Shown: positions 52,202 through 60,570, numbered from the stretch's first letter. The stretch: DNA of 64,000 nt from Altibacter lentus (GCF_000746845.1 NZ_KN050846.1:1247394-1311393); one strand, 5' to 3'. Numbers and translations are program-made. Notes: generated by a model from the sequence alone, not told the origin.

Positions 52202-52220
52202 AATCCCTCCCACTCTACGA
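52202..52220 (+). repeat. Partial duplicate of the tmRNA 3' end
   Basis: AATCCCTCCCACTCTACGA matches ACTCCCTCCGGCTCCACGA at the tmRNA end (52051-52069) at 15 of 19 positions, 151 bp downstream. It may be a decayed attachment-site duplicate. The rest of the 52070-52400 gap shows the terminator above and no supported gene. Confidence 0.35.
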
Positions 52221-52400
52221 CCACGGAGAAATCTCTGCAACGGATTTAATTAAAAATGCCTTATAAAAGCATAGCTTTGAGCACTTTTTATTTGAAGACG
52301 GTTTGTTTGCAAAGCAACCAAGAGGTTTCTTTAAGAGAAAAAAAGCAGCTACAACTGTGCTTTTTTCGAAATGCAATGGTTAGGAATGGCTCGAATGGGT

Positions 52401-53474
52401 TTATTTTTTTAACACCTCAACCAATTTCACATTTAAGTAAATATTCTCTACTCCTACTTTTTGAGATTTTAGAATTCCAATCTTTTCAAGTTCATTAAGG
52501 TATTCAGCTGCTGTTTGACGTTTTGCAATATCTCTATCCACAAGATATTTTACTTTACAATAGGGTTGTTCAAATAACAACTCAATCAATTCTTTGGAAT
52601 AAACACGTGCGGGAAGATTTTCTTTAGAAAAGGCTATTGTTTCATGCATCAACTGATTAATGGAGTTTATTTTATTTAAAGTATATTGAGCTGTTTCTTC
52701 TATCCCCTTTAGCATGAAAAGGATCCACGATTCCCAAGCAGACCTTTCTGTGACATTTCTAAGATTAGAATAATAATCATTTTTGTTTTCAATGATGTAT
52801 TTACTCAAATATAGAATTGGTGTATCTAAAAGCCCTTTCTCCACGATATATAGCATATTTATAACCCTACCCGTTCTGCCGTTCCCATCAAAGAAAGGAT
52901 GTATGGCTTCAAATTGATAATGCATTATAGCCAATTTAATTAGAGCGTCTATATCATTTTCTCTATGTAAAAAATCTTCAAGGTTCTTTAATAAATTTCG
53001 AATTAATGCTTCTCCTTCCGGCGGGGTGTAAATGGTTTTATTGTTATTTGTTATAGAAGTTCCGGGAGCATTTCTTATACTAGAACCGTTCTCCTTTATT
53101 GTCTGCACGATCTTAATAAATGAATTGGTCGATAATGGTCTTTTATTCAAATCCTTATATCCCTCCCAAAGTGCCTGACGGTACCTTAAAACTTCCTTGG
53201 TTTGTGCGTCTGTTGAAGAAATATTAGAAGTGAATGCTTTGTATAATGAATCTTGAGTCGTTACAATATTTTCAATTTCGGAACTGTCCTTTGCCTCTTG
53301 TAATGTAATGGCATTTACCAGCATCGACTGATTGGGAATTTCATCTGCCCGCCCTTTTAGCTCTGCCAGTATTTTATTGGAAGCTATAGCCTGCTTTAAG
53401 ATCTTCTTTGTTTCTACCTCAACATTTGGTGGCAGAAGCGGAAGTGCATTATAAGGTTTTTCAGGACTGTACAT
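52401..53474 (-). CDS. Class II Fic-domain protein (putative AMP-transferase)
   Basis: A 357-residue protein with the Fic core HPFFDGNGRTGR (catalytic His about 192) and the N-terminal inhibitory helix SSEIEN (about 64-69), which marks a class II Fic protein. A winged-helix-like C-terminal part follows (KRQTAAEYLNELEKIGILK). It transfers AMP or a similar group to target proteins. I start at MYSPEKPYNALPLLPP, the family N-terminus; an ATG 7 codons upstream is also open. No partner antitoxin gene is next to it. Confidence 0.88.
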   Translation of the reverse strand: MYSPEKPYNALPLLPPNVEVETKKILKQAIASNKILAELKGRADEIPNQSMLVNAITLQEAKDSSEIENIVTTQDSLYKAFTSNISSTDAQTKEVLRYRQALWEGYKDLNKRPLSTNSFIKIVQTIKENGSSIRNAPGTSITNNNKTIYTPPEGEALIRNLLKNLEDFLHRENDIDALIKLAIMHYQFEAIHPFFDGNGRTGRVINMLYIVEKGLLDTPILYLSKYIIENKNDYYSNLRNVTERSAWESWILFMLKGIEETAQYTLNKINSINQLMHETIAFSKENLPARVYSKELIELLFEQPYCKVKYLVDRDIAKRQTAAEYLNELEKIGILKSQKVGVENIYLNVKLVEVLKK

Positions 53475-53478
53475 AGCA

Positions 53479-53560
53479 TCGACATTTAAGAGCAACTATG
53501 TCGACGGCATCGACACACTACAAATATATGTCGAAATATTTTAATTTTATCGACATATAT
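53479..53560. promoter_or_regulatory. Inverted-repeat cluster upstream of fic
   Basis: The hexamer TGTCGA or its complement occurs five times in 82 bp: 53479, 53499, 53510, 53529 and 53550. Two pairs form palindromes: TGTCGA-N5-TCGACA (53499-53515) and a perfect 11-bp inverted repeat ATATATGTCGA-N15-TCGACATATAT (53524-53560). This placement is suitable for an autoregulatory operator of the Fic gene or a neighbour. Confidence 0.6.
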
Positions 53561-53688
53561 GACTTTATCTATATTCAGTCAGTTCGAATATCCACAAAAC
53601 TATCTTCTTAAAGATTTCCTGAGTAAATACAATCAACTACAAAGTAAAGCTTGCAATTTAGGTAGCTGTCATAATATTTTCAAGTATT

Positions 53689-53713
53689 AAAAAACCCTGC
53701 ACATAAGGCAGGG
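53689..53713 (-). terminator. Terminator of the MORN/LysM gene
   Basis: Hairpin CCCTGC / GCAGGG on the minus strand with a six-T tail, 27 bp after the stop at 53740. Confidence 0.8.
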
Positions 53714-53739
53714 ATGTATTATATATGTAAGGTTTCCTA

Positions 53740-56157
53740 TTAGTGGAACCGTGTTTTAATGAGGGCTCCGCTTTCGTCGTAGTGCTCCCATCTTCCAGTT
53801 TTCTTATCGTTTGTAAACGTTCCCGAAGACTCCATTATACCGTTCTCGTGATAATTGATCCAAGTCCCCGTCATCTTTCCTTTCGTAAAGTCTCCTTCAG
53901 ATTTGAGCGTGCTATCTTGAAAATAGTAACGCCAGTTCCCTGATTTCTCTCCATCGATATAGGATCCTTCCGATTCCAAAGTGCCATCTTCATAATAGTA
54001 CTTCCAATTTCCTGTCGCCACGCCTTCCTCAAAATGGCCCATATACAGAACTTTTCCGTTTTTATGATAGTACTTCCATTCTCCTGTCTTCTTCTCGTCC
54101 TTATACCGTCCGCTCTCAAGGATTTTACCATCACGATCAAATTCCTTAACAATTCCATCGGTTGCCTTTGGAAGCACAGTTGTTGGCGCATCCGTCGTTA
54201 TTTCGGCACTCGGTGTGTCGGAAGTCTCTTCTTTATTCGTGTCAACATCCGCAGCCAGTATCCGTAATCGTTGTCCGATCCTGATATTATCGCCGCTAAG
54301 ATTGTTCCATTCTCTAAGTTCTTTAATGGAAACATTGAATTGATTCGCTATCCGACCCAGATAGTCTCCCCTTTCAACCTTATAAAAAATCTGATTTTCT
54401 GTTGCTGTTGTTACTTCACCAGACACGGGTTTTTCTTCGGAAGAAATCACAGTCTTCTCTACGGAAGTGATCGTCTTTCGTTCTTCTTTTTGAGGTATCT
54501 CTGTTTCGGAAGCTTTTTTCTTAGCTGCTTCTTCCAGTGCGGCAGCTTTTTGGGCTGCTTCCTTCTTGGCTGCTTCTTCCAGTGCGGCAGCTTTCTGTGT
54601 TGCTTCCTTAAGGGCCAGCTCCTTTTGTTCGGCTTCGATACGGGCAATCTCTTTAAGAGCCGCTTCTTTCTTAGCTGCTTCTTCTAATGCGGCAGCTTTT
54701 TGGGCTGCTTCCTTGAGGGCCAGTTCCTTTTGCTCGGCTTCTATACGCGCCGCTTCTTTAAGGGCCGCTTCCTTCTTGGCTGCTTCTTCCAAAGCCGCAG
54801 CTTTCTGTGCTGCTTCCTTGAGGGCCAGTTCCTTTTGCTTGGCTTCGATACGCGCCGCTTCTTTAAGGGCCGCTTCCTTCTTGGCTGCTTCTTCCAAAGC
54901 CGCTTCTTTCTTGGCTGCTTCTTTTAGCGCCATTTCTTTTTGTTCGGCTTCGATACGGGCGATCTCTTTTAAAGCAGCTTCTTTAAGGGCTGCTTCTTCC
55001 AAGGCTTTTTGGCGTAATTCGGCTTCTCTTCGAGCTGCTTCCTTCAATTCGCTCTCCTTTTTGGCAGCCTCCTGAAGCGCTGCTTCCTTTAAGGCCGCTT
55101 CTTTGATCGCCTGTTCTTTTAACATCGCCTCTTTCTTTGCTGCCTCTTTTAAGGCAACTTCCTTGGCAGCAGCTTCAGCCAAGGCCGCTTCTTTCAATGC
55201 GGCTTCGCGTAAGGCTGCTTCTTTCAGTTCGGCTTCTTTTCGTGCCGCTTCTTTTAGAGCTGCTTCCCGCTTTTCTGCTTCTTTTAAGGTATTTTCAATA
55301 AGTTTCGCCTCCCGCATGGCAGCTTCTTTCTTTTCTGCTTCGAGTCTGGCCACCTCTTTGAGCTCGGCCTCTTTCTTTGCGGCAGCCTTTAAGGCTTCTT
55401 CTTTTACCTCATTCTCTTTGAGCGCATCATCGCGCAAAGCAGCAACCTTATTGGCTGCTTCGTTATTCATAGAGATAATGGCTTCTAGTTTCTTAACACG
55501 GTATAAACGGTCCTCTAATTCCTTCCGAAGGTATTGTGCATAGGCTGCTTCACTTTCTAAGGCTTTTTGCTTTTCTTCTAATTGGGTTAGGAGATCGTTC
55601 GTGTTTTGTGCATCGGGGGTTTTAGATGTGCTAACAACAGGCTCAAAACCTTGTGTTAACATGAATTCTTCTTTGTCAAAGTTCTCCTGTACGGCAGTAT
55701 CTCCAGCCGGACCACTCACACTTGCTTGAATGATCTGCACGCTGTTCGACCCTGTATTTTGGATCACGTTCTCTTCACTTTGAGGCGCATACGGAACAAT
55801 TATTTTTTTATCGTTTTGGGCAGTGGCAACGGCTTCTTCAAGGGGTTCTCCATACACATCGAAGTATTTCCATTCACCAGCTTTCCTTCCGTTACTGTAA
55901 TTTCCAATAGATTCCAGACGTCCGTTCTTATGATAATTTTTCCACTCACCCGTCTTTTTTCCATTGGCATAATATCCTACCGACTCCAACTCACCATTTT
56001 CATAATAGAATTTCCAGAGTCCGGTCTCTTCCGTTCCCATGAAAGCACCGGTATAATGGATGTTCCCATTGTCGTACTGCTTGCCAACATAGCTAATCTG
56101 CGAATAGGCTTCAGCAACCAGCAGGCTTATAAAAAAAAGGAGTACGGTTCTTTTCAT
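53740..56157 (-). CDS. MORN/YwqK-repeat, coiled-coil and LysM exported protein
   Basis: An 805-residue protein. Signal peptide to about 19. Four MORN/YwqK-type repeats lie at about 25-105 (G-x-W-K-x-Y-H-x-N-G pattern). A long Ala/Glu/Lys-rich coiled coil spans about 190-580, including three to four copies of a 35-residue unit (105 bp in DNA). One LysM domain sits at about 600-650 (YKVERGDYLGRIANQFNVS), and five further MORN repeats are C-terminal. LysM binds peptidoglycan, so it probably spans or anchors to the cell wall. Combined architecture is unusual. Confidence 0.88.
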   Translation of the reverse strand: MKRTVLLFFISLLVAEAYSQISYVGKQYDNGNIHYTGAFMGTEETGLWKFYYENGELESVGYYANGKKTGEWKNYHKNGRLESIGNYSNGRKAGEWKYFDVYGEPLEEAVATAQNDKKIIVPYAPQSEENVIQNTGSNSVQIIQASVSGPAGDTAVQENFDKEEFMLTQGFEPVVSTSKTPDAQNTNDLLTQLEEKQKALESEAAYAQYLRKELEDRLYRVKKLEAIISMNNEAANKVAALRDDALKENEVKEEALKAAAKKEAELKEVARLEAEKKEAAMREAKLIENTLKEAEKREAALKEAARKEAELKEAALREAALKEAALAEAAAKEVALKEAAKKEAMLKEQAIKEAALKEAALQEAAKKESELKEAARREAELRQKALEEAALKEAALKEIARIEAEQKEMALKEAAKKEAALEEAAKKEAALKEAARIEAKQKELALKEAAQKAAALEEAAKKEAALKEAARIEAEQKELALKEAAQKAAALEEAAKKEAALKEIARIEAEQKELALKEATQKAAALEEAAKKEAAQKAAALEEAAKKKASETEIPQKEERKTITSVEKTVISSEEKPVSGEVTTATENQIFYKVERGDYLGRIANQFNVSIKELREWNNLSGDNIRIGQRLRILAADVDTNKEETSDTPSAEITTDAPTTVLPKATDGIVKEFDRDGKILESGRYKDEKKTGEWKYYHKNGKVLYMGHFEEGVATGNWKYYYEDGTLESEGSYIDGEKSGNWRYYFQDSTLKSEGDFTKGKMTGTWINYHENGIMESSGTFTNDKKTGRWEHYDESGALIKTRFH
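54500..55000 (-). repeat. 105-bp tandem repeats within the MORN/LysM gene
   Basis: The coding DNA for the coiled coil contains a tandemly repeated unit of about 105 bp encoding ALKEAARIEAEQKELALKEA followed by AQKAAALEEAAKKEA, in about three and a half copies, with single-base variation. Confidence 0.7.
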
Positions 56158-56346
56158 TATGCAGGGGTTTTAAATTTCAAGTGGATCTTTAAACTGAATG
56201 AACGCAATTCGCTTTCAATCAAACAACTAAATGTAGTAAAATTTGTAGTCTGTTAAAGAAATTGAAGAAGAAGTTCGATTTACAGATCAAAACCTCCGCT
56301 GAACTACCATATTTCCCGTCTTGATTGTTAAGAAAAAGGCGTAAAT

Positions 56347-56375
56347 AAAAAAATGGACTCTTAAGAGTCCATTTT
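56347..56375 (-). terminator. Terminator of the small membrane protein gene
   Basis: Perfect hairpin AAAATGGACTC / GAGTCCATTTT with T tail on the minus strand. Confidence 0.82.
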
Positions 56376-56437
56376 GGATGAATTACTTTTTAATAAAATT
56401 GAAACAGCACGAGCTGTTCATTCCTTTCCACAATCGG

Positions 56438-56623
56438 TTATTGGTCTGTCAGTTTCTTTAAGTGAGGTTGAACCAATGACAGTGCTACCAGAACGAAAAC
56501 AATTCCGTAGAGTAACAATACCACGGGTTGTGATAAAGGGTGAAGCAGATAATGAATCCCTAATGCCGACAGTGCGACAGCGAGCATTACGATTCGGAAA
56601 CTGTATAAAATTAATTGAGGCAT
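56438..56623 (-). CDS. Small two-helix membrane protein
   Basis: A 61-residue protein with two hydrophobic helices (about 3-27 and 33-52), MPQLILYSFRIVMLAVALSA at the N-terminus and a basic tail. It is followed by a good terminator. An open frame on the opposite strand (56374-56631) is less credible, since this strand has a terminator and a plausible membrane topology. No family recognised. Confidence 0.6.
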   Translation of the reverse strand: MPQLILYSFRIVMLAVALSALGIHYLLHPLSQPVVLLLYGIVFVLVALSLVQPHLKKLTDQ

Positions 56624-56634
56624 ATCGTTAATAA

Positions 56635-57015
56635 TTAAGCACTAATGGCAGGGTTTGTAATAGCGTCGCTTACATGATTATAATGAAACAACAGTGTTTG
56701 GTAAAAGCGACTTTGACGGTGTCCGTTCTCCAGACACCCTTTGAGTGTTTCTTCCAAATTAGTATATGAGATCTTGATGGCAATAGCATCGTTCATATCG
56801 TACAATTTTTCAGTAATGGGCTGCGTACTGCTAGAAGTCCAAAGTGAAATAGTTTCGGTATCGTAGTCGATGGTGACATCTGCTGCATTAAAGAAAAATT
56901 TCAGTAGTGTTTTCTGAAATGTGTAGAAATCATTACTCAAATTGGCGGGAGTTGCACAACTTCGTTTAATAAGTTTGCGCATTTCATCGTGTAGTATTTG
57001 ATCTTTTGTTTTCAT
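56635..57015 (-). CDS. Hypothetical protein
   Basis: A 126-residue soluble protein (MKTKDQILHDEMRKLIKRSC) with alternating helix and strand; no motif recognised. It is separated by 11 bp from the small membrane gene downstream and may be cotranscribed. Confidence 0.7.
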   Translation of the reverse strand: MKTKDQILHDEMRKLIKRSCATPANLSNDFYTFQKTLLKFFFNAADVTIDYDTETISLWTSSSTQPITEKLYDMNDAIAIKISYTNLEETLKGCLENGHRQSRFYQTLLFHYNHVSDAITNPAISA

Positions 57016-57138
57016 AACAATCCATTTAAGATTACACTAATTTACGTAGTATCACCCCGTATGGATGTTAAGAAAATATTGTTTCACATTAATTTAACTA
57101 TAAGTAAATCAATGTGTTAAAATATTAAGATGCTTGTT

Positions 57139-57567
57139 TTACTGTGTGGGCAGTCCCGCAGCCTGCCATGCGGTAATGCCTCCTTCAAGATCGTAGATCT
57201 CTAAAAATCCCATTTCCTCTAACTCTTGTGCGGCACGGGCGCTTCGGCCCCCACTGCGGCAGTAAAGATATACAGGAGCGTTCTTGTTTAGTGCCGCTGC
57301 CTTCTCTTGGAAGTTCCCGGTCGTGACAGATATATTCACAGCTCCGGCCAAATGAGCATCCTCAAATTCTTCAAGCGTACGAACATCCACTATTTGCGGG
57401 GTTTCCGATTGCGAAATTTGCTTTTGAAACGTATTTGGGGACACCACTTGAATGGTTGTCTGCTCTGTCTTAGAGGTTCCGGTCTCCAACCCTATGGTTG
57501 TTTCGTTTTTTTCCTTACAACTCTGAAAGCTTAGAAGGATACAAAATAATAAGGCAAATATTTTCAT
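57139..57567 (-). CDS. Rhodanese-like lipoprotein
   Basis: A 142-residue lipoprotein (lipobox FQSC, Cys17) with a rhodanese domain; the catalytic loop is YLYCRSGGRSARAA with active-site Cys (about 104). It would transfer sulfane sulfur in the periplasm or at the outer membrane. It lies 9 bp after a second rhodanese gene. Confidence 0.9.
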   Translation of the reverse strand: MKIFALLFCILLSFQSCKEKNETTIGLETGTSKTEQTTIQVVSPNTFQKQISQSETPQIVDVRTLEEFEDAHLAGAVNISVTTGNFQEKAAALNKNAPVYLYCRSGGRSARAAQELEEMGFLEIYDLEGGITAWQAAGLPTQ

Positions 57568-57576
57568 AGGTGTGAT

Positions 57577-57885
57577 TTATACCGTTGTATCACCTTCCCA
57601 TTCAGAAAAACCACCCAAAAGGTTATAGGTATTCTTAAACCCAAGAGAGTTCAATATGGCGCAGGCTTGACCGCTGCGACCACCGGACCTGCAGTACACA
57701 TAATAATTCTTGGTTGGATCCAAACTCTTGGTCTTTTCCATGAAGTTTCCCGCGTTCATTATATCCAGATGAATCGCTGTTGGAATATAACCCTCTTCCA
57801 CTTCCTGTGGCGTTCTTACATCCATAATGACAGCATTGTCATCGGATTCTAGTTGTGCTTTCCATTGGGACTGTGATAAATCCAT
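57577..57885 (-). CDS. Rhodanese-like domain protein, cytoplasmic
   Basis: A 102-residue stand-alone rhodanese with loop YYVYCRSGGRSGQAC (active-site Cys about 72). No signal sequence, so a cytoplasmic counterpart of the exported rhodanese next to it. Confidence 0.9.
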   Translation of the reverse strand: MDLSQSQWKAQLESDDNAVIMDVRTPQEVEEGYIPTAIHLDIMNAGNFMEKTKSLDPTKNYYVYCRSGGRSGQACAILNSLGFKNTYNLLGGFSEWEGDTTV

Positions 57886-57931
57886 AATTGTTTATTTTTT
57901 GTAAAAATACTAATTCGAGTTTACTGCTCAT

Positions 57932-57964
57932 AAAAAAACTGACCTTTCAGAAAAAAAGTCAGTT
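57932..57964 (-). terminator. Terminator of the redoxin gene
   Basis: Hairpin AACTGAC / GTCAGTT followed by a run of seven T on the minus strand, downstream of the stop at 57989. Confidence 0.75.
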
Positions 57965-57988
57965 GTGATAGGTTTTGCAAGCAAATAC

Positions 57989-58621
57989 TTATTGCTTTAC
58001 AGAACAACCAATAGCTTTGGTCTCCTTCACCGAAACTTCTTTTCCGGCGAGCAATTCGTCAACGGCATTGGCCAAGAAGGGTACTTTAACAGCGCTGGCA
58101 TCACGCACATTATCGTCTATCGCTCCAATATATTTTACAATATGTTTCCCTTTTTCCTTCTGAAGCAAATATACGTGGGGTGTTTTTGTGGCACCGTATT
58201 TAGCGAAAATGGACTGGCTCTCGTCATACAGATAAGGAAAAGTAAATTGCTTTTCTTTTGCCTTTTCTTGCATCTTTGCGAAGGTATCGTCGGGTTGTAC
58301 TTCGGGGTTGTTGGGGTTGATAGCAATCACCGGGAACCCTTTTGATTTGTACTCCTTATCCAAAGCGTTGATCCTGTCTTCACTTGCCACAGCATAAGGG
58401 CAGGTATTACAGGTAAAGATCACGATAAATCCTTTCGCATCTTTATATTCGGATAACGAGACCATCTTTCCGTCGACATTCTTCAATTTAAAATCTGTAG
58501 CCACATCCCCAATAGTATATCCGTTGCTGACGGCCGCAGGCTGTATGCTCTTAAAACTACTTAATACCGCTACACTCACTAATGCAAGGAAGAGGACAAT
58601 ACTTAAATATCTTTTTTTCAT
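57989..58621 (-). CDS. Thioredoxin-family (AhpC/TSA-like) exported redoxin
   Basis: A 210-residue protein with N-terminal hydrophobic anchor (about 5-22), a redoxin fold and the motif FTCNTCPYAVASE with a CxxC pair (about 70-73). FAKYGATKTPHVYLL carries the cis-Pro. It is likely a periplasmic thiol oxidoreductase. Nine bp separate it from the TlpA gene upstream. Confidence 0.88.
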   Translation of the reverse strand: MKKRYLSIVLFLALVSVAVLSSFKSIQPAAVSNGYTIGDVATDFKLKNVDGKMVSLSEYKDAKGFIVIFTCNTCPYAVASEDRINALDKEYKSKGFPVIAINPNNPEVQPDDTFAKMQEKAKEKQFTFPYLYDESQSIFAKYGATKTPHVYLLQKEKGKHIVKYIGAIDDNVRDASAVKVPFLANAVDELLAGKEVSVKETKAIGCSVKQ

Positions 58622-58629
58622 TGTTATTT

Positions 58630-59175
58630 TTATAAAATTGATGTTACTTCTTTTTTCAGTTCTTCATAGGAGAAGGAACGTTCATAGAATTTACGCTCCT
58701 TACCTTTATATATTACCGTTGCAGGGATCGCTCCACTCCACTCTTGTGAGACCTTGGGTATCCAGGAGTTCGCATCGCTGTCATCCAACAGTATTACTTT
58801 GGATTGGATATTATTCTTTTCAATAAACGGAATCACCTGGGTATTTAGTTTATCGGGAAAGTCCAAACTTACAAAAACAACTTGAACTTTTTCCTTGGCA
58901 TATTCGGCTTGTATTCTTTCAAAGTAAGGCATTTCCTTAATGCATGGTTTGCACCAGGTTGCCCAAAAGTTAACCACATAGGTAGAATCGTTATCCTTAG
59001 TAAGGTACGGTTCCAGTCCATCGTAATCCACTGTGGGTATGGGCCCTTCTCCGGGAGAAACCACCGCCGTTTTGTCTTCAATTACTTCTGAAGCTGTTAC
59101 GGTAGTATCTTCTTTTGTATTGTTTCCGCAGGCAATACACACCATAACCATTAAACTGAATAGGATTTTTTTCAC
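58630..59175 (-). CDS. TlpA-family disulfide reductase lipoprotein
   Basis: A 181-residue lipoprotein (lipobox VCIAC, Cys16) with the thioredoxin motif NFWATWCKPCIKEM (about 70-83, CxxC). It reduces periplasmic disulfides, e.g. in cytochrome maturation. Paired with the redoxin gene in one minus-strand unit. Confidence 0.9.
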   Translation of the reverse strand: MKKILFSLMVMVCIACGNNTKEDTTVTASEVIEDKTAVVSPGEGPIPTVDYDGLEPYLTKDNDSTYVVNFWATWCKPCIKEMPYFERIQAEYAKEKVQVVFVSLDFPDKLNTQVIPFIEKNNIQSKVILLDDSDANSWIPKVSQEWSGAIPATVIYKGKERKFYERSFSYEELKKEVTSIL

Positions 59176-59282
59176 GACCTAAAAATATTTAAAATACTGT
59201 CAATTCCCACTGCTTTTAACACTTCGTTTTGTGTTAAATCGAACGCTTATTCGAAGTGCATGCAAAATTTTGTTAAAATTCA

Positions 59283-59322
59283 TTGTAATTCAAAATCAAA
59301 CCTTACATTTGTATATACAAAT
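59283..59322 (+). promoter_or_regulatory. MarR promoter with perfect palindrome
   Basis: TTG (59283-59285) is 18 bp before the -7 box TACATTTG (59304-59311). ATTTGTATATACAAAT, a perfect 16-bp palindrome (59307-59322), overlaps the -7 box and the expected start point. It is a strong candidate MarR operator. Confidence 0.75.
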
Positions 59323-59337
59323 ATTGTAATAACAAAT

Positions 59338-59796
59338 ATGAAGATAGAAGACGTCATACAATCCAAAGCCATGTCACTCCCCACAAAGACGGTGATCAAT
59401 ATGGCCTATACCAGCAGCATGGTAGAAGAAACTATTCTGGCTATACTAAAACCGTATGATCTCTCCATACAACAATATAATGTCTTGCGGATCCTAAGGG
59501 GTCAGAAAGGAAATCCCGCCAACTTATCGACCATTCAGGAGCGCATGGTAGACAGGAACAGCAACACTACGCGCCTCGTGGATAAACTAATAAAAAAGGG
59601 CTGGGTAAGACGTCAAATATGTAAGAACAACCGCAGAAAGGTTGAAATATTCATCACTGAAAAAGGAATGGAAACGCTTCAGGAATTAGATCCCCTTACC
59701 GAAGGAAATAACAAGGCGCTCCTCGATAACTTATCTGAAACCGAACTTGATACCCTCAACAGATTATTGGACAAACTACGAAAGGACGAACACTAA
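59338..59796 (+). CDS. MarR-family transcriptional regulator
   Basis: A 152-residue winged-helix protein: ILKPYDLSIQQYNVLRILRG, QERMVDRNSNTTRLVDKLIKKG (recognition region) and VRRQICKNNRRKVEIFITEKG (wing), followed by a dimerisation helix. The ATG at 59338 follows an obvious promoter; an upstream frame is rejected. It sits before yceI with a gap of 36 bp and opposite the TlpA gene, so it may control both. Confidence 0.9.
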   Translation: MKIEDVIQSKAMSLPTKTVINMAYTSSMVEETILAILKPYDLSIQQYNVLRILRGQKGNPANLSTIQERMVDRNSNTTRLVDKLIKKGWVRRQICKNNRRKVEIFITEKGMETLQELDPLTEGNNKALLDNLSETELDTLNRLLDKLRKDEH

Positions 59797-59832
59797 ACCC
59801 TAATAATAAATAACTCTTTAATCATTACAGCT

Positions 59833-60399
59833 ATGAAAACAATCATGAAATCAGTTTTAATTTTAACCGTTGCAGCTACCACAGTTGCTTTTACTACACC
59901 TATGAAAAAAAGAATCGATATTAAGGAAAGTACCATTGAATGGAAAGGAAAAAAAATTCTGGGCTCCCATACAGGAACCATTAATTTAAAAGAAGGGTAT
60001 CTGGAAGTAGAAGGTGATGATCTTATAGGCGGCATGTTCGTCGTGGATATGACCTCCCTAAAAAACACCGACCTGAGCGGAGAGAACAGAGCCAAACTTG
60101 AAGGACATTTAAAAAGTGACGACTTCTTTGGAGTTGCAACCTACCCTACAGCCACGCTAGTGATAAAAAGTGCAACCAAGAAAGGCAATGTCCATACAGT
60201 CAACGCAGACCTCACTATTAAAGGAGCAACCAATCCCATTACCTTCGAATTGATCATGGGTGAAACCGCAGCACGAACAAGTTTAAAAATAGACCGTACC
60301 CAATATGGTGTTCGTTATGGTAGCGGAAGTATATTTGATAGTTTAGGAGATAATACCATATCCGATAATTTCGAATTGGATGTCTTGCTAAAATTTTAA
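59833..60399 (+). CDS. YceI-family protein
   Basis: A 188-residue YceI-like lipocalin-fold protein with signal-like N-terminus (MKTIMKSVLILTVAATTVAF) and the motifs STIEWKGKKILGSHTG, KSDDFFGVATYPTATL and LTIKGATNPITFELI. YceI proteins bind isoprenoid-type lipids in the periplasm. MarR-YceI adjacency is frequent in flavobacteria. Confidence 0.9.
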   Translation: MKTIMKSVLILTVAATTVAFTTPMKKRIDIKESTIEWKGKKILGSHTGTINLKEGYLEVEGDDLIGGMFVVDMTSLKNTDLSGENRAKLEGHLKSDDFFGVATYPTATLVIKSATKKGNVHTVNADLTIKGATNPITFELIMGETAARTSLKIDRTQYGVRYGSGSIFDSLGDNTISDNFELDVLLKF

Positions 60400-60410
60400 G
60401 TAAGAAAGGC

Positions 60411-60440
60411 TTGTGTTTCAAAAATTCATTTCTATATTTG
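60411..60440 (+). promoter_or_regulatory. trp operon promoter
   Basis: TTG (60411-60413) is 19 bp before TATATTTG (60433-60440), a perfect -7 box. The leader peptide ATG begins at 60451, giving a 5' leader of only a few bases. Confidence 0.7.
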
Positions 60441-60450
60441 AATCGAAATT

Positions 60451-60507
60451 ATGATCACAAACACAGTACATATTTGGTGGTGGAATACCTTACGTCAATC
60501 GTCGTGA
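60451..60507 (+). CDS. trpL: trp operon leader peptide
   Basis: An 18-codon frame encoding MITNTVHIWWWNTLRQSS, with three consecutive Trp codons, directly after the promoter and before the attenuator. A tryptophan-starved ribosome would stall at the Trp codons and shift the RNA structure. This corresponds to the type of element described as the Bacteroid-trp RNA motif. Confidence 0.85.
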   Translation: MITNTVHIWWWNTLRQSS

Positions 60508-60510
60508 GTT

Positions 60511-60570
60511 AAGCACTATCGTATGTAATTAAGATACTAAGGCTTGTCAATCGCGACAAGCCTTTTTTTT
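60511..60570 (+). terminator. trp attenuator with possible antiterminator
   Basis: GGCTTGTC / GACAAGCC (60541-60548, 60555-60562) with an eight-T tail is an intrinsic terminator 6 bp before trpE. Upstream, AAGC (60511-60514) with GCTT (60542-60545), and GTAT (60521-60524) with ATAC (60534-60537), could form a competing antiterminator. The second structure is weak and inferred. Confidence 0.72.

Noticed and set aside
52256-52498. Plus-strand open frame of 80 codons downstream of ssrA
   Set aside because: No start context or family similarity, and it overlaps the 3' end of the Fic gene on the other strand.
54566-55543. Long open frames on the plus strand, rich in Ser/Ala/Phe (54566-55075 and 55103-55543)
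   Set aside because: They are antisense to the Lys/Glu/Ala coiled coil of the MORN/LysM gene; the repeat's codon bias makes long opposing frames.
56374-56631. Plus-strand open frame of 85 codons
   Set aside because: It crosses a strong minus-strand terminator and opposes a better candidate two-helix membrane gene.
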